From NCBI GenBank assembly GCA_018398765.1, contig JAHBMJ010001339.1, positions 1 through 32,328 of the forward strand: 32,328 bases of DNA, in the 5' to 3' direction. This stretch comes from Chromera velia. Taxonomy: Eukaryota > Sar > Chromeraceae. This document shows, in pieces, positions 20,243 to 31,922 of the stretch (position 1 is its first letter; every line of letters starts with the position of its first letter). A model generated the notes under the pieces. That model was not told the DNA's origin. It was given only the letters and a program-made list of their open reading frames with translations, and did not search any database. The translations under genes and the position numbers were made by a program.

Positions 20243-21305
20243 TCAAGGCGATCGGGTTTTCGATTTGGGGTGCACGGCATGAAGCTTGAGATGCCCCACC
20301 GAGCTTTTCAGACACTGATTCACAATCATAATAATGAGGAAAGAAACCGAAAGGACCTACATACAATTTGAGGAATTGTCTGAAGTTGAGGCATCCCTCG
20401 GGGACCGTCTCCCCTGCCTTCGCCCTCTCCTTCTCGTCGTCTGATTTAAGAATATCGTTGACTATCTGGTCCATCTCCTGCTGGCTCGTGGGAACGCCAA
20501 GATTGTTGCACACGGCTTTCAGGTCGTCGGAGGAGACGATGCCGTCAGCGTCCTTGTCGATGGCCCTGCAAGGAAGGAGGGTCATTGGAAGCAGGCAGAG
20601 AAGAAAGGAAATGAACTGAACGGAGAGCATTTTGGGGGGAGAGCCGTTGGTGAGAGGAAGCTTCGGGCCTCAGAGGGAAACGAAATGCATGCATGCCTGT
20701 ATGCAAATGGACTGTCACACACGAGTGCAAAGAATAGAAAAAAACCTCCGGAGTCTCAAATAGTCAAGGAACAAGCGAAGGGACAAAGTCGGGCCATTCA
20801 GAAAACTAGACCAAGAAAACATAAAACAGCCAACAAAAAAAACCGACCGGAAAATTTCGACCATCTCTGTATCGAATTCGTTTGACTCCAGCGACATCGC
20901 TGCAGCATGGAGGGAGGCATCCAGAGGAGAACTTTGGGCAGATTAAAATGAATTAGAGGAGGGATCGCTGTGCAATCGAGGACGCAGAAAGAAACTAGAG
21001 GACAGAGGGAAATCTTGAAAAAAGGAAAGGGCACAGTTGTCGATATCTACTAATCACATCAAGAGTGTTCTCTCTCTCTTGCCAACGCAGGATTTTCAGC
21101 CTCGTTGAAGATCACAGACACGCCCCCCCCTTCCCATACACCCCTCCCCCGGCCCCCGAAGGGAGGGAGGGAGAAGAGAGAGAGAAATCGACAGAAAGAC
21201 GCATAGATTGGCAGAGAGACAGACAGACAGACTATATCGTCTTTTCTTCAGTTCACTTTTTCCGAATCGCTTCCTTTCTTTCGGACAGACAGACAGACAG
21301 ACAGA

Positions 21306-21336
<31 letters not shown>

Positions 21337-21408
21337 ACAGACAGACAGACAGACTATATGTTTCTTCTTCACAGACTCACAGACAGACAGACAGACAGAC
21401 AGGCAGGC

Positions 21409-21441
<33 letters not shown>

Positions 21442-21465
21442 GGCAGGCAGGCAGGCAGACAGGCA

Positions 21466-21502
<37 letters not shown>

Positions 21503-22630
21503 ACAGACAGACAGGCAGACACATGCAGACAGATGCCCCCACCGATGAATGAGGTGAAAGTATTTTGAGAGATCCCCGCGCCTCCGGACATTTCGTCGAG
21601 AAGGGCCTGGACCTGTGCGGGCTCGACTTTGCGGTCAAGAACTGCAGTCATTCATGGGAGTCGAAGAAGAAAGTAAAAACACAGAAACCTCACGCGGAGA
21701 ATACACACACACACACATAAACACAGATTGACAGGAAGACTGGCATGCAGGCAGGCCGATAAAAAGTGAGAAAGGGGCGACGTATTGATTCCCGTACATT
21801 CAAATGTAGACAATTGAGTGACCCACCAGTCCACTTTTCAGTGAGGAAATTTGATTGTCGGAAAGAAGGAGAGAAAGGAAGAGAGAAAATGAGAGGAGAA
21901 CGAAAGCACACATCAACGTATTCGTATCATAGGTTGAGGCGAAAAGTGAAAGGTTTTTCATGCAAAATTCGGCATTGCCTATCTTTCTCATGCTTCCATT
22001 CGTGCATCCATTTCTTGTGCATCCATTCATAAATCATGCATACTCATCCATTCACACATCCATTCACCTTTGTAGAGCTTCTGGAGGTCCTCCCTGCAGA
22101 GCCGCCCGTCCCCATTGAAATCCAGGTGGCGGAAGACATCGTTGAAGTCCTCATTGTCGGCCTGAAAAAAGAATGGAGGTGCCCCAGACATGATACATGT
22201 ATATGAGTGACAAGATTCAGATGTGGTTTTTTCAGATTGAATGCCCCGCAATGCTGAATGGAAGTGTATGGGGCAGACCGAAGAGGCACACAAGGGGGGA
22301 AGAGCGCGGGAGAATCAGAGGCCTGCATGTGCTTGCAACTGGGGCACGACAGACACGGTACAATCTCATAGAAGAAGGAAATCAGTCTGTCAATCGGGTA
22401 GGGGGACATGCAGACCAGTACTTCGGTAGAGTCCGGAGGAAAGTCAAAGAGGCAGACACACAGTTGACGGACAAGCGCTGGACGCATGGGGAGTGCGAGT
22501 AGACGGTCCTTGCATACACGCAGTATGCCCACTTGGCATACAGGGCACATGCATGCCAACCGGTAAACGAAGGAACAGCATATTACATGCATGCACATAT
22601 GCGAACAACACGCACCTTGGTCAGCACCAT
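20243..22630 (-). CDS. Calmodulin/centrin-like EF-hand protein, 6 exons
   Basis: Minus-strand exons are 22630-22616 (MVLTK), 22161-22068, 21641-21543, 20899-20848, 20565-20361 and, tentatively, 20314-20243. Joins are GT-AG with agreeing phases and give about 178 residues. EF-hand 1 has the loop DFNGDGRLCRED (residues 19-30). The second hand (LLDEMSGGAGISQNTF) has lost its ligands. Hand 3 has the loop DKDADGIVSSDD (90-101), reached through a 52-nt exon that supplies the preceding helix (SNEFDTEMVEIFR). Hand 4 is degenerate with an acidic insertion (KSDDEKERAKAGETVPEG). Asp instead of Glu at loop position 12 in both good hands may weaken Ca2+ selectivity. A calcium-sensor role is inferred from the family. 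The start exon and last exon are the least certain parts. Confidence 0.8.
21160..21530 (-). repeat. (CTGT/CTGC)n array with embedded shared intronic element
   Basis: The third EF-hand intron is filled by CTGT and CTGC tetranucleotides on its sense strand. Two unique islands interrupt it. The island at 21231-21284 reads CCGAAAGAAAGGAAGCG onward in the sense direction; the one at 21351-21372 reads GAAGAAACATATAGTC. Both islands recur in order in an intron of the membrane-protein gene at 27101-27180. Confidence 0.85.
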
Positions 22631-23376
22631 GGTGTGGCTTCAGGTTGATGGACGTAGGGATCTGCCTGCTGACTGGCTTGTGGTGACAAAGCTGGGGCAA
22701 ACCTCGTCCAGCACAATGCAAGGGAAGCACTTGCCAAGATCTGTTTGCGCACTGGCAACAAAAGCCAAAGATGTGAGTCTGGAACTGAAACAACGGAACC
22801 GGACGTGCACTTAGCAAGATTGTCGATCAGCAGCAGGGATGTGAAGAGCTACCCGGAACAAATTTGCTTTCGATCTCATCTGACGGATCAAACAGAACTC
22901 AACGTATAAGCTGCACGATAAGCACGGCCGGTGAAATCGATCTATATATAGCTGATGATGCGACGTATAGTACGCGTACAGAGCCATATAGCAAGCGCAA
23001 AAGGCCGTGGCTATACAGCTGGCTGCATCGCGCAAAGTGCGAGCGCGATTTGCATGCTCGCCTTATTAAATCCGCATATTTTTCTGCATGCATGTATTAA
23101 AGCGTGTATATTCAATGCAGAGAAGCAAGGTGTTCCTGCACAGACTTCGTGCATGATTGTCCCTTGGGGTCTTGAAAACTATTGAAAAAAGGAAGGCTTC
23201 TGTAGCAGACAAGAGCGACTTCCAGGAAAAGAGTTTTTTGCAAGCACAAGTAGATGTGTTGTTCAAGTGTTGTTTTGGTTTTCTGCACCACTTCTATCGA
23301 ATCTGCCTAGCTGCATGGTTCACACTGTCAGCACATTCATCCCCCAAAAAGAAGAAAGCCAAAACGAACCCCAGAG
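22631..23376. promoter_or_regulatory. Divergent intergenic region, EF-hand and membrane-protein genes
   Basis: About 0.75 kb separates two head-to-head start codons. It has frequent GCATGC and TATATA words (near 22940-22980 and 23090) but no exon that can be supported. Bidirectional promoter use is inferred from orientation only. Confidence 0.4.
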
Positions 23377-26300
23377 ATGGATTCTCTTTGTACAGAAAGT
23401 GCCGTCAGCATGATGGTGCCTGAGTGTCTTGAAGAGCTGGAATCAATCCCACCCGAGAGCACTAACGGAGTCAGAGACGAACAGGAAAACTCAAATGGAA
23501 GAGAATTTGCCGTCAACGTCCCTAGCGAAACACGTCCCCCTCTTCATCTCTCTGACTATACCCGTGTCTTCGAGAGAAAGAGTCTGTACGCAGAGCACTA
23601 CAAACTTCTCCATCCCCTGGCGACCGTGAGAGATCACATCTTCTGGAAGCCTCGGGATTTTGAGGTGAATTTCGTGCTTGTCCTCGTCAGTGCGCTCGTC
23701 TGCCTGGTCCCTGCCGTCGTGGCTCTCTTCTGGGGGGGGCTAGCCACAGGTGGACAGGGCGGGATTGGTGCAGGACCCTCTCATGTCTCTGTTGCGCTTT
23801 GTGCGATTCTGGGTGGGTGTGTAGGCCTGGCAGGTTACCGTTTTCTTCTTCACTTCGAGTTTCTCGTTCTGTATAGCGGCATGCTGGGGGGCGTCTCCGC
23901 GGTTCTTTTCTCTCTCGGCATACCAAACGAGGGGCTTCCCATCATTGTGTACTTACTCGTTGGATTCGCCATTGTGGAGGGTTTCCGCATTTTTTTGCAC
24001 CTTGCTGCACTTCTTGCCTTCGGGTCAAATCGGTCAAGGCGAGGAGGGGGGTGTTCAGCGGCAAGTGTTGCAGTGGGAAGGTGCGGAAGTCTGCCTTTGT
24101 CGGTTGCGGAATTGAAAGCGTTTCGAGAGAGAGAAGGGGGAAAAGACAAAAAGGAACCACAAGGAGAAACTAGAGCGGGGGAAGGCGCAGAAGAAAAACC
24201 ATACAGGCTTTCTTTTGGCCAATTTGCCCTCGGACTTTTGGGACCGCATACCGTGATCCGTTTTACAGACACTGTCAGAGTCGGGTTTCTTCGAGTGGCC
24301 TGCTTGAGCGCTTTCTACTGGGTCCTCTTCTGCACACAGTCTCTCTTCCCTCCAGAGGCCTCGGGGGGGGTGATTGCCCTCCATTCACTTGCAGTGGCAG
24401 TGAGTTTGGGGAGGGTGTGTGGTTTTCGAACATTTTTTTCTTTTCCCCTTTCTTTTCTCGCCTTTTTTAGAACGGGTCTTGGAGGCTGTTTTGCGTCCAT
24501 CTTTTTCTCTTCCCGTTTATTGCCTGCAAGTGTGCATTTCTCCTTGTCATTCGGAGAGAAACATGGTGGGAGACGTCTATTGTAGAGAGAGGCTGATGCG
24601 TCAAGAGGAGTAGTGGGACGGCCAGACATTCTGCCAGGACTGTGTCCCCTCAAAGAAGAATCTCAAGTGTTTCGGCTTCCTTCCTTCCTTCCTTCCTCCC
24701 TTCCTTCCTGCCTTCCTTCCTTCCTTTCTGCCTTCCTGCAGGCCCTTCGCATCGCCTGCCATCTTCTTCCCGTGTGTATCTGGTGGGCCTCCGGGCTGTC
24801 CGAGCAGGTGGGGGCACACGACCAAGTGCTCTCCCCCACCAGCCTCGCGAGTGCCTGTGCGGGCGCGCTGGTGTCTAAAATGATTGCGAGCAGGGGTGAC
24901 CTGTCGTGGTCTTCTTTTGGGGGTCTCTGTGCCGAAGAAGTGATTGTGAGCTTTATCTTTGGGCTCGTGCCGTCTCCCGACAGTCTGGCGTCTCCCTTTC
25001 CATGGAAGTCACCTAGAGGGCAGATGAAAAAGGACAGGGGGAAGGGAAAAGAGGGGGCACACGGAGGAGGGACAGCAGGGGTGACGGACATCGGATGGGA
25101 CGACACAATAGAAAGTGCCTTGACGCCCTATAGGGTGAAGTACATCCAGGGATCTTTCGGGCAGGTCGGCCTGAGACGAGAAATGCGAATGAGCGCTCAA
25201 TGGAGTTTTCGTTAGTCAATCAGACGAGCGTACTTTGTCATCTTCTTGCGACGCTTCACTGTTTCTCTTTGACCCCCTCAGCTGTCTGTCTGTGTCAGCT
25301 CAGCATTCTGAATGGAAAATTGCAGACCGTTTCTTTTGCATTTGCGCTATTCATGCGAGCATAGGGATTGTGGAGATGCATTGGATGCGTGTGGTTGAGT
25401 TTGAAAGGGGGCATGGACGCAAATTAAGTGAACGACTGTGTCGATGATGCAGGTCGACCCATCATCGTCCCGAAACGCTGCTGGTGGGGGTGGGACGGGA
25501 GGGGGAAGGGGAGGTGGTGGACGATTTCTTGCGTGGAACTCTAGCGAGAGGGAGGCGTTCAGCGCTGTGTCGCCTGTGGGGCATCAGGCGAATCCCTCAG
25601 AAGAAGGGACGGGAGGAGGGGGGAGGGTCAGGGGGGAGAAGACAGAGGAAGCCTCGGTGATGAGAGTACCCAGAGGGGGCGTCTGGAGATTGCAGGTCCG
25701 TGTGTGTGTGTGTGTGTGTGTGTGTCGATTCACATCCGCATGGGTTTTGTCTCTGTACGCCTCTCTCTGTAGCTGTCTGTGTTTGCACCTTGTTCCGTCA
25801 GGTCATCTGTCTGTCTTTTTGTCTATCAGTCTTTCTGTGTGTCTGTTGGTCATTTGGACGAATTGGTCACACTGCAGGGAAGAGGTAGAGTAGCATTGAT
25901 ATCACTGAGTGTGCTTTGAAGAGCCGTTTATTGAATGCCCGCAGGTGAGGTTCGAGGAGCTTTTCGAGCGGCAGCTGTCGCTTTTTCTCTACCTAATTCT
26001 TCGCACTGGTGTCGCAGTGTGTGTGGCGTTTTTGGCACTGACGATTGTCTGCTGGGGAGCTTTTGAGGCCGAAAGGGAACCGGGGTCCCTGGCCTCGGTC
26101 CTCGCTTCGGCTGTCCTATTAGAGGGAGGAGGGGAGAAGGGAGACAAGGAAACGGTAGGGATTGTTTTTGGGCGCCTGGGAATCCTCCTTGTCCTCGATT
26201 GGGTTACCTTCTGTTTTGTGATCCTGGTGCGCAAGGCTGTGTTCTTCTCACGGGTAAGTCTTCTCCTCTCATAGACGGGAGAGAGAAAGAGAGTTTGTGG

Positions 26301-27213
26301 TGTTCGGACTGGAAGAAACCAGGCACTTTTTCATCGAGCGAAAAGGCAGAACGGTAGCACATGAAATGAAAGAAGCTGAAAAGCGAGCAAGCCCCCTTCG
26401 TGATTCCCCTTCTTGACTGCTTTCTGATCCCGATTTCTGTTCGACTGGTAAGTGAAGTCAGTGCTCGTTGCGCTGTTTTTTATACATTCACTTTCAAGCA
26501 GCCTTTACCATTGTGACAAGCATTCAAATAAGCTTTTCTCAAAAAAGACTCACTCTTTGTGTCTGCTTTCTTCCCGCCTCCCTCCATCTCGTCAGCTGCC
26601 GAACGAGTACGCCACTCTCCTGGCAGCCCGATTCATCCCGCTCTCTCAGAGAGTATTCCAGGACCCCAAATCGAGGTCGGACTACGAGCAGCACATGCAG
26701 AGACAGAGGGAGAGAACGCACCTGAAGAGACAACAACAACAGCAGCAGTTGAGGGCAGCCTTCATGCACGTCGGCAGGTCAGGAAGACAGAGAAGCAGAA
26801 GCAGTGGATCCCTGTCAGGCGGGGCGGGGGCGGGACTGCAAGGAGGTAGGAGAGCAAGTTGGCCTCGGGGAGAGAAGGGACGTCACGGAGAGGGGCAGAA
26901 GAGGAGACGAAGTTCAGGCGAACCTTCAGGTCGACCAGGAGGGTCTGAGGGGCTCTTTGAGGTCCCCGTGTCTGGAAGAGAAGGTCTGTCTGTCTGTCTG
27001 TCTGTCTACTTGTTTTCCTGTCTGTCTGTCTGTCTGTCTGTCTTTCTTTCTTTCTTTCTTTCTTTTTGTCTATTGTGTCCATGAAGAAAAGAAGGGAGAA
27101 GAAGAAACATATAGTCTGTCTGTCTGTCCGAAAGAAAGGAAGCGTTTCGGAAAAAGTGAAGTGAAGAAGAGACGATATAGTCTGTCTGTCTGTCTGTCTG
27201 CCTGCCTGCCTGC

Positions 27214-27246
<33 letters not shown>

Positions 27247-30014
27247 CATTTGTCTGGTGTCTCTTCTCATTTTTAAAGTTCCACTCGGCACCTTATCCTT
27301 TCCACGTGCGCCAATCAATCTTCGTGACACCACTCAATCAAGCGAAAGGAGCGTGTGTTTCTTCAATTTTGCTTTCTTTTCTCGAAAGATCTCACTTTCA
27401 AACAACCAGTTTGCATGTCCAGATGGCACATTTCCTTTCATTCCATTCTGCAGAGGCACGTGACAAGGAACCCATATGGAATCCTTGGGAAGCCGGCAGA
27501 CAGGCCGCTGCCCAAGCTGAGAGGGAGAGGACTGCAGAGGCCCAAACTTGTTCAGAGACTCTGAACAACCTTTCCCAGACGCGCAACGCAGACGACCGAG
27601 ACGGTTTGGACACTCCGAAGCATTCCAACTCCCCCCACACGATTAGAACACGTCCCACCAATTTGAGACTTCCCCCAATTGAAAGACATGCAAAGAGGGC
27701 AGGGAGCAGGAATGACGGTCTGACTCCCGCCTCCTCCGCTTGTTCTTCTGACCAAGAAAGGGAAAGCGGTAATCAGACAAACACCCGCAGACCCAAAGGA
27801 ACATGGATGAGTGGCCCCCCTCCAGCATCCCCTGCGGTATCCCATGACAAGCTGACCCGCCTCTCCCCCACCGGCGGTGTCCTCAACCCTCTGTCAGATA
27901 GTCAGGCGGCAGCCCCGACGTCTGCAGACATCGTCCATCTGGAAGACATCGCCATCCATGGGGCTCGTCCGCCAACTGCAGGGTCGACAAAGGACTCTCC
28001 AGCCCCACCCACCCCTTTTCCCTTCTCGTCTGCAGACGATCCGCAGACAATGTTTCTCAACGAAGCAGAAGACTCTCTGTCTGAGGTCGTCGCTTTTTTT
28101 GTGGAAGAGACAAACAAAATCGAAGGTCCTGTCTCTTCTCAGGCAGACAGAGACAGAGATGACGGCGATGACTCCTCTGAGGTCCCAGAGGACTGGGGTC
28201 TCTCCAAACATCTCATCATCAAAATTGAAGGAGCCAAAAACAACAAAGCAGGAGAGTCTCCACACTTACAAAAAAGAAACCCGTTCTCTCACACACCCAC
28301 AAATGAATACTCAGTTCCCCTGCCACCAGCCTGTTTCGCCTCCCTGTCCAATTCTCTTCAGCAACAACACCGAACGCACAGTGAGCACCTAGACGAGAGC
28401 CACACTCACAGCCGTCCCAAAATGCCCCCCTGTCTCCTTCCAGTAAAGGGAGAGACACCCCCTTCCTCCCCCGCATGTGCACCCAAAGGAGATCCGTCAC
28501 TCATCAGGAATGCAAACAGCTGCAACCTCAGAGTGCCCCCCACCGAAACGATCCAATGGGGGCACTCCTCCAACACCCCATCGCGTCCTCCCTCTTCGGA
28601 AAAGGAGGCTCTAGCGCCTCCCGCTTTCCAGCCTCTCATATATGAAGTGAGACACTTTTCTTTTCCACACCACAAAACCTGGTCTGAATCTTCGCACAGA
28701 GACAGAGAAACCCCCTTAAGGATACTCACACAAAGCTCAAGAAGCTTCTCAACACTCCGAGACGAGGAAGAGCGTCTTGATCGTGCTGCCGCCTCTTACA
28801 CTCAGTCTTCAGAAGCATTTGAGGACCCCTCCCCCACCCCGTTCACTCGCCTCGCCCGCTGTGTACAGAGTGCAGGTTCGCACTCCGCGGGTCTCCCAGA
28901 CGCAAACGGAGTCCCCACAGCGCCTCCACCTGATTCCTATGGAGATGTACCATCCGAAGGTCACCCCATCCCCTCACATATCCCCAATATCACCGACTCC
29001 GGTAGTCGAAAACAGCAACAGCATGAACAGAGAGGAAATGGAAAGTCCCAAAAGGCAGATGTTTGCATTCCTTTTGACAAAAAATCCTCCTCCTCTTTGT
29101 CTTCTCTATCAAGCGGCTCACCTTCACACGCTGCTGCCGCTTCCAAAAAGAACGTAACCAAATCCCGAGGAGCGACCGGATGCGGGGGCGCCACCGGTAG
29201 AGGACCCAACCGCGAATCCAGTTTGAGCCCCCGCTCTCCAGTCCCGTCATTTCCTTTCCCCAGGGACCCTTCCGAAGTCCCCTCCAGTCCTCGAAGGAAG
29301 GATACGGACAACCTGACCAGGGCCCTGACCTGGACTTGGACGGGCATTCGAAGTGCGCATGAGGCGAGAGGACCGGTAGGAGGGCGAGGCATATGGGGGA
29401 GGCAGAGAGGAGGCGTGCGGTCTCCTAGAAGGGCACGTGGTCCGAGAGTGTTGCAGGGGGGGCGACAGAAAGCGGTTAGAAACGAGAGATGGTACGGTCC
29501 TGACGGTCAGATGTTGAATGGGATGTTTGATACTCAGTTGGGATTTGCTCCTCTGTTTCGGGGCCGTCCGTGTGTGTTTCTCCAACAGAGCGCTACTGAA
29601 AAGGAAAGCACAGCAGACTCAGATCCTCTTACTGTCGAGTGGCTCGCGACACACAACCGTTTCGGTCAGACCGAACCACGACGACCCAAACACACCCGAC
29701 AGGCAAATCAGAGTGGTAAGACGACTGAAGAAAGGTCTGGATTGGGGAGATTTCCCAGGGGGGAGAAAGAACGGAAGGTCTGCTCGGACGCAGAACGCCA
29801 AAAAGAAGCGCGAGAGGCCACCAAGGAGTGGAGGGCGTGGAGGCGTGCGGAGGCACTGGCAGCCTTCCTGACCTTCTCGGGTGTTTCTCGGAGCTTCTCC
29901 ACCACGCGGATGCAGGACGGCAGTGTGCCTGTGATGCATCCTGTCAAGCGCCTAGGTCAGGAAGGAAATCAAAAGAAAAGGAAGACGATGTCTCATGAGG
30001 AAATTAGCGAATGA
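23377..30014 (+). CDS. Multi-pass membrane protein with very long disordered C-terminus
   Basis: Exons 23377-24399, 24742-25164, 25453-25695, 25945-26253, 26596-26983 and 27454-30014 join with correct phases (about 1648 residues). That is six coding exons by this list; an extra small exon cannot be excluded in the 26984-27453 intron. The start is the first ATG of a long open frame. Likely membrane helices lie at about residues 98-121, 137-157, 161-181, 187-215, 302-325, 331-362, 575-603 and 635-663. Two loops are Gly/Lys-rich. After the last helix come LPNEYATLLAARFIPLSQRV and a basic Gln-rich segment. The last exon encodes 852 residues rich in Ser, Pro, Thr and charge, ending KTMSHEEISE. No catalytic, transporter or receptor motif is recognised and the family is unknown. 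The gene is divergent from the EF-hand gene. Confidence 0.82.
24679..24738 (+). repeat. (CTTC)n pyrimidine tract before an acceptor
   Basis: TTCC/TTCT units make an unusually long polypyrimidine tract that ends directly in the CTGCAG acceptor of exon 2 of the membrane-protein gene. Confidence 0.85.
25696..25727 (+). repeat. (GT)n starting at a 5' splice site
   Basis: Intron 3 of the membrane-protein gene begins GTCCGTGTGTGTGTG: the donor passes straight into a GT microsatellite. Confidence 0.85.
26984..27251 (+). repeat. (GTCT)n array starting at a 5' splice site, with embedded shared element
   Basis: The intron after 26983 opens with GTCTGTCTGTCTGTCT, so the donor is the first unit of the array. 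(TTTC)n follows, then unique sequence at 27101-27180 (GAAGAAACATATAGTC, then CCGAAAGAAAGGAAGCG to GACGATATAG), and then more GTCT/GCCT units. The unique part matches the EF-hand intron 3 element in the same transcriptional sense. Confidence 0.88.
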
Positions 30015-30337
30015 GTGGATGGATGGACGATTGGATGAACAAATGGAAGAACGGGTAAATCAGTGAATCAATGAATGAGTGAGTCGGCGGGTGAGTGATT
30101 GTGAGCAGACAATAGGAAAAAACGCTGCAGCAGAAAACTAAAAACTGCGGGAGAGAATCGACAAATGAAAAGACATACTATATCGTCCTTTCTTTCCTTT
30201 TCTCTTCCTTTCGTGACAGACAGAGAGGCTGAGAGAAGAGAGAGAGAGAAAGAAAGAGAGAGGGGGGGGGGGGGGAATAGAGCGAAATGCAGTCTGTATG
30301 GTAAGCCACGAAAAACATGAGAGAAGGAAAGCAGTAG
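30015..30337 (+). repeat. 3' flank with GAAT-type repeats, partial shared element, GA and poly-G runs
   Basis: Downstream of the membrane-protein stop are GGAT/GAAT units (to about 30095). A segment at 30170-30225 contains ACTATATCGTC, TTCCTTTCG and GACAGACAG, resembling the shared intronic element in inverted orientation. A GA run and a G12-14 homopolymer near 30262-30274 follow. No gene was seen here. Confidence 0.6.
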
Positions 30338-31024
30338 ATGAAAACCTGCAGAATTCATCGGAACGTTCCTTTCATGATTCCTTGTCTGTTCATTTGCCTC
30401 TCTTCTCTGCAGCAAGATTTGAGTTCATTGTCGAGTTTGCTTCCTCCTTCCAGGCTGTGTTTGCCAACGGTAAGGAAGCCTGGAAGTGTGATGAGACGTT
30501 TCCTGCGTATTTGGTTGTTTTGCTCCGATCTGCGTGCAGGTATTAGCTCGGCCAATCAAGACCTCTTGTGTCTGAATTCAAAGCAGATCAATTTGCTTTG
30601 AGATCGAAAGACATTCTCGTTGCACTGTAGCTGGAGAACGTGCTTGTAATTGTCGAGCAATTCAAACAACAGAAGCAGGCCTATGCCAATCTGTGTAAAT
30701 GCAGAGATTCCGCCTTCTTGTGTGAGCGTTATCCAATCGTCGGTTCTTCCCATCTCGTTTTCAAAGGAAGACAAAGCAGCTTTCTCACAAACGAGCTCGG
30801 TTTCAGGCAAAGCCAACGCAATAGGAGGAAAGCAAAAACGGAGAGCGAGAGAAAGCCCCTTGAGAAAACTTATATTCCGTTCACTTTACGCATTCTTCTT
30901 TTTTCTGTTGACGGTCTTAATTGCACCTGCAGGTACCCACGCAGTCATCAGCAACTTTCTCCGGCTGTGTAATACCCTTGTGCTAATCTCAACTCTCACG
31001 GTGGCCGTGTATTTAGGATTATGA
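30338..31024 (+). CDS. Possible small membrane protein, three exons
   Basis: A phase-consistent model uses 30338-30469 (MKTCRIHRNVPF start, donor G|GTAAGG), 30631-30694 (TGTAG acceptor; LENVLVIVEQFKQQKQAYAN, donor T|GTAAAT) and 30933-31024 (CTGCAG acceptor; SNFLRLCNTLVLISTLTVAV, ending YLGL*). The product would be about 95 residues with a hydrophobic start, a short amphipathic middle and a C-terminal membrane helix. The opposite strand is also open over the middle exon (30816-30556, with IGIGLLLLFELLDNYKHV but only a TTG start), so strand assignment is uncertain. No family is recognised. Confidence 0.28.
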
Positions 31025-31675
31025 CCATGGAAGATGAACACTAGGGATTTTAAAGAACTACACTGTATAGATCAAATTTGAATTATCTTTCGCAAAACAT
31101 ATAATGCTGCATGGGATTTTTAATCGTATTTGAACCTCCCTAGACTGTGGGTGAAACTAGGTGAAACAAGACTAACCGAAGTTGAAACATTCAATCGTTT
31201 GACTTGTTACAATTAATTTTTAGAATTCTTTGCATTATTTCACCTTATTTAAAGTTGTTTGATTGATTGCTAGATTGATTGATTCATTGATTGATAGATG
31301 GATAGGTTCCGCGTTAGGCCGGTTATTTTGAGAAGTATATTCCAAAGCAAATCACGATTTTTCCAGCGTCGGACCAGCGACCCTTGCACAAATATAAAAT
31401 CATTTGTCACAGTTAATTGCTTAGACTACTTTAATTGACTATAGTAATTATATTTGGTTAGACAATTGACCAAATGGCCAGGTATTTTTGTATATTTTTA
31501 TATAATTTTTATGAAGTCTACGTACTAAATCTAGTATTAAATAGCCCAAGGTATCAGCTAATCATGCTGCTAATGCTAGAGCTAATGCTAAAGGAGACTT
31601 AACCGTCACTTAGGAGAGGGATCAAATCTGGGGAGGGCCACTGGCAGCTCTAGCTACAATGCTGCTACATCTATG
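31025..31675. other. AT-rich intergenic stretch with TTGA/GATT repeats
   Basis: GATTGATT-type units lie near 31258-31300. The rest is AT-rich with GCTAATGCTA words near 31570-31590. No gene or RNA was seen. Confidence 0.5.
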
Positions 31676-31679
31676 AGTT

Positions 31680-31835
31680 GAAAAGCTATTTAAAATAGTA
31701 AAAATAGTTGAAAAAATAGTAAAAATAGTTGATTGAAATAGTTACTATTTTTACTATTTGCTATGTCACATAGTAAAATAGTTAGAAAATAGTTAGCTAT
31801 TTTTACTATTTTAATAGCAAAATAGCACTATTTTA
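31680..31835. repeat. AT-rich foldback built from AAAATAGT words
   Basis: Repeats of AAAATAGT and AAATAGTT are followed by their complements (ACTATTTTTACTATTT), so the stretch can fold on itself several times. It resembles the centre of a small palindromic element or satellite. Confidence 0.7.
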
Positions 31836-31840
31836 CTGTA

Positions 31841-31896
31841 TGAATGAATGAATGAATGAATGAAGTTGGCTTTACTAGAGTGGAGGCGTGCTCCCA
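31841..31896 (-). repeat. (GAAT)n plus copy of a dispersed segment found in the hAT remnant
   Basis: After GAAT units, GAAGTTGGCTTTACTAGAG and GGAGGCGTGCTCC are the inverse complement, with two or three changes, of 17643-17682 inside the transposon. This may mark part of a related element. Confidence 0.7.
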
Positions 31897-31922
31897 GTAG
31901 CCCATGTTCATGCAAAAGATCG

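Noticed and set aside
20094-20630. 178-codon minus-strand frame beginning MLSVQFISFLL, like a signal peptide
   Set aside because: The hydrophobic start is intron read-through. The EF-hand part is preceded by a CTTGCAG acceptor and a phase-matched upstream micro-exon.
22044-22817. 257-codon minus-strand open frame
   Set aside because: It reads the EF-hand exon 2 in the wrong frame. The exon has clear EF-hand residues in another frame with matching splice phases, so the long frame is taken as chance.
26452-27463. Open frames through the CTGT array (Ser/Val/Cys/Leu repeats)
   Set aside because: They are read-through of the intron that begins at 26984; the next exon at 27454 fits phase 1 exactly.
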